Positions 24,252 to 34,909 of a stretch of DNA of 64,000 bases are shown in pieces (position 1 is the stretch's first letter; each line of letters begins with the position of its first letter). The stretch covers positions 403,501 to 467,500 of the forward strand of contig SMMW01000080.1 in the NCBI GenBank assembly GCA_004794655.1, written 5' to 3'. The notes under the pieces were generated by a model. That model was given only the letters and a program-made list of their open reading frames with translations. It was not told the origin of the DNA and searched no databases. Source of the stretch: Marisa cornuarietis. Taxonomy: Eukaryota > Mollusca > Gastropoda > Architaenioglossa > Ampullariidae. Made by a program: the position numbers and the translations under genes.

Positions 24252-24618
24252 CTAATGCCGCTATGGCTGCTGCGATCCTGCAGCAGATGTTTGTCGTAGA
24301 GGTGCCGTCCATGGAGAGGGTGGCTCTCAAATACTTACAACTATTGACCATTTCAGTCTATACAATGCTTACCTTGTTCACAAAGATCTCTGCTTTACCA
24401 TAGCCAATGACGGTGACTTTACTTTTTGTCACTGCTGGTTTCCATTCCATATGCATTTGAACTGTCAGTCTGTTAGCAAGATCTTGCGATCAGATTAAAG
24501 TCGTCTGCAAAGCGTAGGTTGCAAATCAGCCTTCCGAAATCGAAGTGTGATGGTCATGGAAGTTTTCACATGTGATATTCTCCAAAATGTTAAAAAGCAA
24601 AGGTGATAGGGGTACCCT

Positions 24619-24684
24619 TGAGGCTGGAGAGGGTCTGGCGCAGCTATAACATCAGGTTTACTACGAAGTAAAGTTTGTACAAGT
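24619..24684 (-). repeat. Right arm of a 66-bp inverted duplication
   Basis: Inverted copy of 24186-24251. The undisturbed family copy near 46154-46195 runs through this point without it, so this arm is the inserted one. Confidence 0.9.
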
Positions 24685-24928
24685 TGTGTGAAAGTTGCCT
24701 CCTATTTGGTTATTCAGCAGTAGTGCACTTCAATGACTTGGACAAATCCTTCTTCGATGTTGAATATGCCATAGCCCTTCTGTTAAATGTCTTTTTAAAG
24801 TCTGTGAAGTTGTGACAGAAGTCCTGCTGAAAATACTTCTTTATCAGGATGCAACAGTTTAAAATCTGTTTAATTGTCCTCCTACCTGGTCTGAAGCCAG
24901 TTTATTCTTCTGCTAGCAGTTCCTTGTG

Positions 24929-25622
24929 CCTTCTCAGAAACAGCTGGAAACCTTGGCTTGAAGGTCAGTGTAAAGAAAACGAAAAGTATGAGAGTGAACG
25001 CCAGAGTCCAAGAAAACATTAAACTAAATGGAGACAAAATTGAGGAAGTTGACAGTTTTACCTATCTTGGGTCCAAGATGTCAAACACCGGGGATGCGGA
25101 GGTTGAGATTCGAGGCCGACTGGCGAAAGCCAGCCAGGCCTTCGCCTCACTGAGGAGCACATGGAAGGCAATAAACATCAGTCAGAAGACCAAGCTCAGA
25201 ATCTTCAAGTCAAATGTGATCAGCGCCCTCCTTTATGGATCATAATCATGGAAGATGACCAAAAACATTGGTAACAGGCTTGACGTCTTCCAAAACAGAT
25301 GCCTCAGGTGCATACTTAACATCTTTTGGCCAAACACCATCACCAATGAAGAACTCCACCGAAGAACTGAACCGAGTCCATCACCACGCTGGTTCAACGA
25401 AGGCGTTGGCGATGGACTGGACAGCAGACCTCTCCAGAATCACCCTACGACGGACTCCAGACGGCCGAAGAAAACGAGGCCACCCAAAGGAAACTTGGAG
25501 AAGAACAGTGGAAAGGGAGATGAAAGGAAAGGGCTGGAGCGAGTTTCAGCCGATCGACATCAGTGGCGGGCTCTGGTTGAGGCCTTATGTGCAACATGCA
25601 CAAAGAGGATTGATTGATTGAT
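24929..25622 (+). mobile_element. 5'-truncated RTE-like LINE inserted in another LINE
   Basis: Plus-strand coding with GNLGLKVSVKKTKSMRVN, then VDSFTYLGSKMSNTGDAEVE and SALLYGS, the region just after the RT active site in RTE elements. It is followed in shifted frames by VFQNRCLRCIL and GRRKRGHPKETWRR. An in-frame TAA falls after LLYGS and a frameshift follows. It ends in (GATT)n at about 25607-25622, as RTE tails do. The flanks TAGCAGTTCCTTGTG (24914-24928) and TAGCAGTTCCTTTGTG (25623-25638) are a target-site duplication. Confidence 0.8.
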
Positions 25623-26079
25623 TAGCAGTTCCTTTGTGATGGTACTGATGCGTTTCTGTATTACTTTCAGCATGACTTAGTTTGAGGCTGGTAAGGCTTA
25701 TAGTTCTGGCAGTTTCCTTTCTTTTTTAGAAGGGGTATGACTTGTGGGGTCAATTGTGTTCCCAGACTATTTGGTACAGAGCAGTAAACACCTTTGTTTT
25801 TTCTTTTCCACCTTGCTTGAGCAGCTCATTGTCAAGGCCAGCGACTTTCTTCCCTTCATACTGCTTATCACTCTTTCAACCTCTTTCTGTAGGAATGATA
25901 GGTCTCCAGTCCATTCATTGAGTACAGGAATGCTTTTTGTGAAGTGGCCATTGGTCGTTGATGACTGAGGTCTTGTTGACCTGCCTTGGTGAGTTTCGTC
26001 CTCAGCTGCAGGATCATTAAAACAAGGTCATGGCCACTGCCTATGTCAGCCCCTGGATATGGCATCACTTTGGTGATGA

Positions 26080-27110
26080 TGATTATGTCGATTTATACTG
26101 CGCAGGTATCCATTCAAAAGAATGCTCATTGCGCAGCAAAAACAGAAGAGAAGAAAAAAATAAAACAACATGAAAGTAAAAAATAATAAAGACAGAAATG
26201 GTGCTAGGTTGTTTAAGTCTGTCTTAAGTAAACAAATGAGTCTTCAGTCTTCTCCGAAACGTGGTTGCTGAGGTGATGGTGGATAGTGACGATGGCAGAG
26301 CATTCCACAGCTTAGGTGCCACGTTTTTGAAGGCCCTGGCTCCAGTGCGCTTCTTGTTTGTGTCTTCCACTGCAGGGAGACAGAAGTGTGACTGGGAGCC
26401 AGAGCGCAGACCACGTGACGGCTGGTAAGGAAGAACTACCTCTTGCAAATAGTCAGGAGCAGTTTTAAACATGCAGGACTGAGCAATCGAAAGCACTTTG
26501 TGATCAATGCGCTTGTTCACTGGGAGCCAGTGAAGGCTCTGTAGGATAGGGGTGATGTGCTCACTGGACGACTTTGCACGGGTGACAATCCTGGCGGCTG
26601 TGTTTTGAACTCTTTGGAGTCGATCTAACTGCGTAGCAGGTATACCCCACAATGCACTATTGCAGTAGTCCAATCTCAATAGGATGGTAGCCAAAGAGAG
26701 TTGACAGCAGCCTGAGTCAGCATGGGCCTTAATCTACCTAAAGTCCTTAAAAAGTAGTAGGATTTTGCCACAACAGAACTAACATGGTTGCACATGGAGA
26801 GCTCTGCATCAATAAACAGCCCTAGGTCTCGTACACAGTCAGCAAAGACTATGGAGGCATCACCAACCTGCACAGCACTAATGCCAACTTGCTCCCTTCT
26901 GGCCCTGGGGCCGCACAGTAATGCTTCTGTCTTGCCGTCGTTGAGTTTAAGATGAATCCTGGTCATCCACGCCTTCACCGCAACACAAGATTCAAGTTGT
27001 TGAAGCGCAATCCTAACCACTGCTGGGTCGGGGGGAAAACTGTTGAGTATCTGTGTGTCGTTAGCAAAGAACTTATTGGATTTGAAGTGTTTTGGCAGCA
27101 GGATAAAGTT
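26080..27110 (-). mobile_element. L2/CR1-like LINE, 3' part of reverse transcriptase
   Basis: Two overlapping frames. 27020-26676 gives WMTRIHLKLNDGKTEALLCG and a VRDLGLFIDAELSM motif. 26694-26224 gives LRLDYCNSALWGIPATQLDR, LQRVQNTAARIVTR, LHWLPVNKRI and a terminal RRRLKTHLFT. The order matches the C-terminal half of L2/CR1-type ORF2. A frameshift joins the two parts. The 3' end has GCGC words and an (ATC)-type tail at about 26076-26090. Confidence 0.8.
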
Positions 27111-27774
27111 GCTTAGGTTATGAACTTATCCATCTGGTTGGTGCCGTGTCTCTCCTCAATTTCCTGTGGTGCTGTAAGGTGTTGGCTAGGGTGAGTTGAT
27201 TTCTCTGAGCAAACTCTAGGAATATGAGGTTCTTGTCGTTGGTTTCGTCAAGGCCAAATTTACCCACCATTCCTGCCCATTGCTGTTGATCCAGGCCTTG
27301 ACCAATCTGGCATGTTTATTTTGCAGTGAATATCCATAGCTCTATGGGCTTATACACTTGGCTTACATCTTCCTCTCCAAGTGAACTGCAGCCTAGCTTA
27401 GCCTAGCCACATACATGGAGGTATTGGCTATTGGCTGGAATTTTCATCTTAGAATGTCCTACTGATGAAATGTTAGTTTCACGATTTTCTGTAGAAGTTT
27501 ACTTCCCTGGCCTTTCTCTTTCTCAAGATTGCCCACAAGGCAGAGGGGCAATTTCCCCTTGACTAGGAATGTGGAAGGACAACCAACCAATAAAAATTAA
27601 GCAAAAATATAGAAGAGCCTGGCAATAACTACAATACAGTAACCCCTCTGATCATCAAACACAAACATGCGAAAGTCAGACAAAGGAACATAAGTGAACC
27701 CCAGCACTGACTTTTACAAAACAACACAAAAGAGGCACCTGTAAATTTCAGTTTCAAGATGTAAGTACTAGCAT
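27111..27774. other. Intergenic, no recognised feature
   Basis: Between the L2-like LINE and the presumed WASHC3 3' end. A TACAGTAACCCCTCT word at 27635-27649 resembles a pogo-type end but has no partner. Confidence 0.4.
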
Positions 27775-27780
27775 TTTATT
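27775..27780 (-). terminator. Candidate poly(A) signal of WASHC3
   Basis: AATAAA on the minus strand about 1.16 kb after the WASHC3 stop. The intervening sequence is AT-rich with no coding signal, consistent with a 3' UTR. Confidence 0.3.
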
Positions 27781-28941
27781 ATGTATTTAAAACAACACAT
27801 TGTAATACTTTGCTCTTCTCTTACATCAATGTTCACTTCTTTCACCACATTTAACCCATCACCACACTTCATTTATACATACATCTCTTCCACATCTATG
27901 ATTTAGGACTATAGCTCCCATTTGTTTCTGGCAATAACAAAATCGGTTAGAATTTAAAAGTAACTATGCAACTCACACATACACATTTATGTGGTTCCAC
28001 TGTGCAGTAGCATGAAAATTAAGCAGACCAGAAAACAGTCCACAGCAGAAAAAAAATCTGCCGAAACATAGAAAATCTGTTCTCAGCTAGTCACAGCCAT
28101 GTCTTCCAAGCCAGAAATGGATTCAGTGAATTCTGCATCATGCACAGAACTAACAAAAAAAAATCAACTGAAATATTTCTGTCAATCAATGAAGATAATG
28201 AAGAACGTTAATAATGTTTGCATGATAATATTTTTGTGAAAACTTGCTACTTTAGCATCACTGAATAAAATTTTAATATGATTTATCAATCTCTCTATAA
28301 ATAAGGCATACTCACATGCCTAAAAAACAGGTATAAAACAGTATAACCTATGGTCCTCTTGATCTGATGGCTAAATTTTCAAATAAAATGGAATGCAGTT
28401 GAAAATAAATACATCAAAGCTATAAAATAGCTTATTTTACAAGTTTAAACTACATAACAGCACAAGGAAATTGACTTAAGTGATACACATTCCTAATTCA
28501 GAAATAATTTTTGCAAAAATGCACTGTGAAAGACAATGCTGCAAGCACACACTCTACCAGAACTTGTGGTTGCAGAAGATGTTATACATCTAGGTTTTAT
28601 GCTAGCCAAGCCCATTGCTACACACAATGGATTACTATATATGCCAGTGAGGTGATCTTATCCCACGTTCATCATGGTCTTGGTTACTTAAAAAAAACAA
28701 ACCCCTAATTCTATTCACAGCATCATAATCAGCCCTATTCTTAATCCTCTCAGAGTGTTTAAATTCAACATTCCATTACTTTGTATGAACAGCCTACATC
28801 AGCTGCTTGATGCAATCAGCATGTAATTCTTATATTGTAACTATCATCACCCTAATGCACTGCAACATCATGATGGTGACTAAAGTCATCAATCACAGAA
28901 AATGACATCACTAAATGGGCACATCCATTCCTTAGAAAAGC

Positions 28942-31900
28942 TCAATCACTAAAGCTGGCATCACTATCAGACAAACTGTCATCGCTGCTATCCCCTTCTG
29001 ACTCCTTTTGGGTGTTGTCTGGTGGTGCTGGGGCATCTGGTGTACTGCAGCCAAACAAAGTAAATGAAAGCAGGCCAAGGTAGAGACATGTTTCACTAAC
29101 TGGTGAATGTAGATTTCTGTCAAACAGCAGCTCAATGCTGCTGATTAAAGTTAGAAAGTAGTTAACTCATTACCTCTAGCTGACCACTGCAGTGGACAAT
29201 GATGACAACTTGACAAGTGTCTTTTACTATAAGACAATTTAATCGGCATAAGTTGTGTGAAGGACAGATCCAACTAAATAAATATGTGTCTTTACAAACA
29301 ATAACATTCAGTAACCATGATAGGAAACCAACTAATATTGCTTAAAAATCATTACAATTGTTATCAGTTTGATTTTAAATCAGATCACATTTTCATCCTA
29401 AAGAAAATATTGATCACGAATACATTGAAAATAGTAAATTAGCAAGTAAAGACACCTACTTGAGCAAATCTGGATTCAAGCCATCAGCAGCCATCTTGCC
29501 CCTAACAGCTGGTTCTGGCACACCCTGAAATCATAGTCAGACCATAAGTTTTTAAACTCTATTCACAAGCAAACAATAATAAAATCTGAGACTTGTTAAA
29601 TTTATGAAAAAAATGTATCGCTTTGCAACAAATTATCAACATAGTTTATAAGCAGAAACAAAATTAAACCTCTACCTAAAAGCTTGCTATTACTGCCAAA
29701 GACAGCAAAATATTCCTGCTCAAAACTGCACCCAGCAATCTTACTATCAATTGTTCTTCAGATTGTAAAATTGAATATGGGGTTTGGTGGAGGAACGAGG
29801 TATCCCCTCAAATTATTTTCTGTTAAACATGTGCCAAAATTGAGAGGCCTGGTGATGTTAGTTTAAAGAAATGAAATCACAATCAGCAAACTCTTAAAAT
29901 GCATCAAACACACTGAGACCTATAAAGATGTCCTGACAAAATATTTTGTACACAAATCAAATGTGAAGGTAAAAAAATGTTGCTACTTACCACTTGCACC
30001 ATTTTGAAATACTTCATATAACGTGGGTCCTGGGATACAGTCTTCTCTGGCTTTGCTTCTACAACCACTTTCTCAGGCTATGGAAAAAAAAGCACCTCAG
30101 CTCTGAAAGATTCTTGTGGCTTACCTCTATGGAGACTAAAATGAACTCTAAATTTAAATTACTAGCAGCCATATGCATCCCTTCCACAGTCTTATCTAAA
30201 TAGGGTTCTAACAACAAAAATGTTTTTTCTTTAAAAAAGGAAGATAGCATAAGCCCTGGCTATGAAAAATATAATGGTTCCATTTTAAGAACAGTATGTA
30301 ACCAGCACAAAGAAAAGGCCATTAAAATGTGGGTCTTTCCTCGGTCTGTCACAAACTTGTTGAAAATGAATTTCATCTCATTAAAAGTTATTACTAACTA
30401 ACAGCTTTATCATTACCTACTTATGTTATTTTCCTATCCACCTACCCCACTTCCCATCAATGCAAACTCGACTAAAAGATTTAAGAAAATCTATGGCAAT
30501 AGTATACCTCTGGTACTATAGCAGGAGGCCCTGGTGTAGAACCAGGAGTCACAGCAGAAGTTGCTGTTGTGGTGTTGCTCTCTGTACCTGCTGAAACTGG
30601 TAATGATCCTGCTGGTGCAGACGATGTTGCTATAGTCACATTTTCTAAGCCTGGTATTGATGAAAGCTAAAAGAAAAAGAACATTGTGGTCAGTCTATAC
30701 TATGTTATATCTATTACTATTGAGGAAGTTTTGTTAGGGCATGTGAATAACAGCTCAAACACAAAAACAGAATAATGAAAAGCACTTTTAACTTCTTTAG
30801 TCTAAGTACATTGTAAAACATGAAAAAAAAAAATGTATGTATGCCGAGACGGAATCTGATCTGGTAAAAACAGTGTAAAGATAGTAAAACATTTGCAGGA
30901 TGCATTTTAAGTATACAAACTTGAGAAACCTACTAGAACTGTAGAAGAATATGTAAGACTTACTGATTGGGTATTGGTAAAAAAAAAAGGATTTGATTTC
31001 AGAATTTACTCACCTTTACCTTTTAGGTAAAAGTGACTGATGTTTGAATATTTTAAATGTTTGTTTTATTGGAAAATGTTAACCAACAAAGTTGGCATTC
31101 TTTAAGTAAATGTAATTATAATAAATTAAGAACATTATTGGAAATTGTGACTGGTTGCGAGGGGTAGGGAAGGGGTTGAGAAACAGGAATGAAATTTGAT
31201 GAAGCCTGGTGCCTAATGAAAAAAATATTGTGAAGTGGTATGGAATAGTGCACATCTCAGATGAAAGTTTACAATAAGTAGGACAGTTTTTAGAATTGTA
31301 AAAAAAGTACTAGTACAAGATATATCAAAGATATTTACAAACTGAATTTGAGGATGATTATGAACAATATATAAAGTAATAAAATATTTTAATTAGGACA
31401 GCACAAAAGGATTATGAAACTAGGTTGCTAATGAGGGTATGGTAAACACTAAAATGTGTACAAATAGGGAGAGGATGAAAACGAACACAGGTGATAGTAC
31501 TCTTAGGAAAAAGACAGTTTATTAACTGCTGATGAGAAGGCAGCTGCACTAAATAAGTTTTCTGCCAGTCTTTTAACACAGGAAGATATGAAAATGTACC
31601 CAATATGATAGAAGGCTTCGCTTCCATTCAAGGGGATCATTTCTGACAGACCATAAGAGTAATGCATTTAGTTGTTCAAGAAAAATTGAGGAAATTAAGC
31701 CCTTCATGTTAAGCTACTTAAAGAGCTGAGTACAGAGCTGCCTGTTCCATTGTGTTCTTTATTTGAGAAGTTGTTGGAATCAGGTTATCTACTAGATGCC
31801 TGGAAGATGGCAGAGTTAATAGCTTTGTTCAAAAAAGGCTGTAAGTCTGATCCTGCTGACCACTAAGCATGAACTCTGTGTAAAGTACATTACGCACAAA

Positions 31901-34505
31901 CTGTCTGCTCTGTTTTAATTCTGTTGCTGGCTCCTGGCCTGACTATTTCTCTGAATTTCTCTTCCCCTACATCCCAGGCAGACTACTCCACTGTTCATTT
32001 GATGATCGTATGGTGTCACCAGAACCACCACATGGGCACTGGATTTTTAGTTATTAGCAAAACAGTGGAACTCTCTTCCATACTCAGCGTCTACTCACCA
32101 TCAAATCATTTAAACATGCACTAAAAAAGACATCTGTTCTCATAGTTGTCAATAATTGTTATTACAGTCAGTTGACTAGTTCGCCTGCTCATCTTCTGCA
32201 GATTTATGATACTCTCCATCTTGACTGTTTGTTCCCTGATTCTTTTTTGTGTCCTCTATGTTTGTCTTTTATTACTTGTCTGAATAGTTGTTTCTTCTTC
32301 TGTCTTTCATATTCTGTTTATGTCTTCTACCTGTCTTAAGCGCTGAGAGTGTGCTCTTTCATGATTTACGCCAAGCCAGCCAACTAAGGCAAAGCAGCTG
32401 ACCCTAAACAGGTGTCACATGCATAGGATTGTATACAGAACGCCAACACTGTTTTGGGAAAAAAAGGTTCTATGTAACTCAGTTGTTAAAGGTCAATAAG
32501 GATGTAACCTTGTATGACTTGATTTTAGGTGAATTTTCAATTCAAAAGTTACCCACTCAGTTTGTGGAGATTTCCTTTGTTGGATTAGAAGCTTTTTCAG
32601 TACGTAGGGCACAGCATGAAATGTCCTATACAGAATGACTGAAGTATAAGCTACTTCACGCTATTGAAGGAAAGAGAACTTGAGGTGATCTCCTTCAAAT
32701 GATATTTCATGGATCTGATGATACTGATATACATGCATTTTTAACTTTATCACAAACTTACATTACTAGAAGTAATAATAGTAAAGGTTATTTTTAAAGC
32801 ACCATATTCTAGCCCTATAAGCAAGCTCATGGCGCTTTACAAATGAAGGTAATTTTAACAATAATGATAATAATAATCATAACAGGGAGAAACTAAAGAA
32901 ACCAACCAAGACGACGGGAAAGAAATAATCATAATAATGATAAAGTGTAGTGCTACCTGATTAATAACCGAAAGATAACAGTACTTTGTTATCCAACAAG
33001 TCAATAAAATAAAAATATAAATTATAGGTGAAAAAAAGAATTCCTGGAGACAGAAGAAAACAGAAGACCAGATTTGTCTGTGCTGCCTGGCGACACATTT
33101 CCCAGTCAAAGATTTGTAGTTAAGATCTGCAACTGTTTGTCACTGGAGAAGTCCTTAGAAGGGCCAGATCAAGAATGCTGAGGATAAACCTCCGCAGGTC
33201 ACACAAGCTGTAGATTGCTTTGCTGCCTCGAGTCATTAAGAAGTTTAGCCACATTGCACATGTTTCATCACGCTGTTAATATGCACAAACAAGAAACTGG
33301 ACTGAAATGAAAATGGTGTCGTGGAAGGAAGAACTGTTAATCAACGGATTAACTGAAGCCACAGAAGTAAAGCAAAATGTCACAATCGAGAAACAGTCCA
33401 GCACATCACTAGGATCATGACAAAACAAACAATGGACTCCAAAATCAATATTAACTTAGAAAAAAATAATAAAATCCACAGAAATCCAGACAGCTAGTCC
33501 CCTCAAGCTGCCAAGGTGAAGGGATATCCCTCTCAGAAGGAAAAGACTTTATCAAAAGTTCTAATAACACTAAGCATAAATTGTATTCTTCACAAATAAT
33601 TTCTGAAAATAGAAACTTACTTCCAGCTAATATTAAATGTGCACCAAATATAAATACCTTCATGATAACACTAAAATTTGTAGACAGCCAGTCCCTATAT
33701 TGCCACCACTATCAAATTAAACCCTCAACAAGTTCTGTGATATTACATGGCCTTATGAAAATTGCTACTTTACAGTATGCCCACCTTGTGTTGTTATGTG
33801 TACAAATCAGTACATAACACAATCTAAACTTAGGATTTGAATATCTGTCTGAAATTAAAAAAAACTCAATTGCTACATTATTGTTAGTAAAGTGTGCTGG
33901 TTTTTATATGTTACCTTTGCTTCCAGTAAACTGAGGGATATTTCCAGTTGTTGAATCCTAGTATTCAGCGCTTCTAATTTCTCTTCACAGACATAAGAAA
34001 AGCGGTTGAGAAATCTTGATGTATGGACGATGAAATGATTGATAAATGCAATGGTCCTCTTCTGATTGATGGCTTCCACCTGTACTTATTCCAAAAGAAA
34101 TGCAAATATTTGTCAGGAGTGGAATAAGGATGGTATCCTTTGACCCTAAGCAGACAGGTATCACTATCTGGTACAAATAGTGGGCAAGAAATTTTCTAAT
34201 TGGCTACCACTCACAACCCTTTTGGTAGGCCTATATGGCATTAGTTTATTGGTATCACATGCAGCAGTAATGCCAATATTACAATAATAATTTGTTAAAG
34301 TTCACTAAAATGTTTTGACATTTCTTTCATTAAAACATGGTCAAAGAGAAGAATTTCAATCACTGATGACTGATGTAAACCATCGACAGAATTATTAGTC
34401 GAATTGTTTTGTAAGAGTCTGCGTGATTTCGTAACTGATATATTCTAGTTGTACCTTAGTGTAATCGATGCCCGGACCCACTAACGGTAAACCGTGAACA
34501 TCCAT
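28942..34505 (-). CDS. WASHC3: WASH complex subunit 3 (CCDC53-like), 6 coding exons
   Basis: Small coiled-coil subunit of the WASH complex, which activates Arp2/3 to build branched actin on endosomes during cargo sorting. Exons on the minus strand, in coding order: 34505-34455, 34079-33915, 30666-30508, 30077-29991, 29524-29460, 29044-28942. The total is 630 nt (209 aa plus TGA); the human protein is 194 aa. The N-terminus MDVHGLPLVGPGIDYTK matches the family start. Residues about 18-72 hold the conserved coiled-coil segment (QKRTIAFINHFIVHTSRFLN, then VCEEKL). Residues about 142-175 hold DPRYMKYFKMVQVGVPEPAV and GLNPDLL. The C-terminus is acidic and serine-rich, ending DSDASFSD as in vertebrates. 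Exon 3 is a Thr/Ser/Pro-rich linker longer than the human one, which accounts for the extra length. The gene is divergent from TNPO3; its intron 2 (3.2 kb) holds a LINE remnant. Confidence 0.95.
31640..32340 (+). mobile_element. L2/CR1-like LINE, decayed, with internal deletion
   Basis: Plus-strand fragments near 31758-31860 give LFEKLLESGYLLDAWKMAEL and ALFKKGCKSDPADH, a block from the reverse transcriptase fingers. Shortly after, near 32065-32150, come WNSLPYS and, in another frame, TIKSFKHALKK, which belong to the C-terminal end. The palm in between is lost. It lies in WASHC3 intron 2, antisense to the gene. Confidence 0.6.
32362..32415 (-). repeat. SINE fragment
   Basis: Matches the body of the SINE at 19490-19672 (CGCCAAGCCAGCCAACTAAG, then a worn CCTGTTTAGGG core on the minus strand). 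The head is missing. Confidence 0.5.
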
Positions 34506-34909
34506 TTGTCTTTTAATTTTCAACTACATAAAACAGCTTACAGAATACACTCCCAAATCACACTGTTCAACACGAAGCCTAGTCACGAGACGTTTTTTCA
34601 CATGCTGAATCGAAAGAGGCGTATTTTGTAGCACCAAGTCAGGTAGAATTAGGGCCGCAGAAATGTAAAAATAAAAATCCACTAACTTTAGGCATAACTA
34701 ATTTATAAAATATAAAACATTAAATTTTGAATAGAAAACTAACTGAAAAGATGGAAACTTCTGCAACTTTGTTTTCCTCGAACCTACTCTTATTTCCTTA
34801 TTTCCGGTCTGTTCCTGGCAAGCTGCGGCTGTAAAGGCACAAGCAGTGGACAGCAATAATTCATGCGTTTTAAACTTGTGTTTATATCAACTTAACTGTT
34901 TTAACGACC
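34506..34909. promoter_or_regulatory. Candidate bidirectional promoter of WASHC3 and TNPO3
   Basis: Only 404 bp separate the two start codons, which point away from each other. An ETS/GABP-type site lies at 34800-34808 (ATTTCCGGT; on the other strand ACCGGAAAT). No clear TATA box was seen. The position supports a shared promoter for two housekeeping genes; transcription start sites cannot be read from sequence. Confidence 0.6.

Larger units (their letters stand above)
23740..26075 (-). mobile_element. RTE-like LINE, decayed, interrupted by a second LINE
   Basis: The left part (23740-24928) is a worn copy of the element at 45251-46484, in the same orientation. The order runs from a CAGTC-type tail through the ORF C-terminus to the reverse transcriptase region. 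The right part (25639-26075) reads on the minus strand into an endonuclease end with GADIGSGHDLV (family form SDHxxV). The two parts are separated by an insertion at 24929-25622. There are many stops and frameshifts, so it is not functional. Confidence 0.7.

Noticed and set aside
23807..24255. Overlapping plus-strand ORFs of 83-118 codons
   Set aside because: They are antisense to the decayed RTE element; the same antisense phrases recur at 45338-45747 opposite the better RTE copy.
27635..27649. Second pogo-type element end (TACAGTAACCCCTCT)
   Set aside because: No matching inverted end found nearby.
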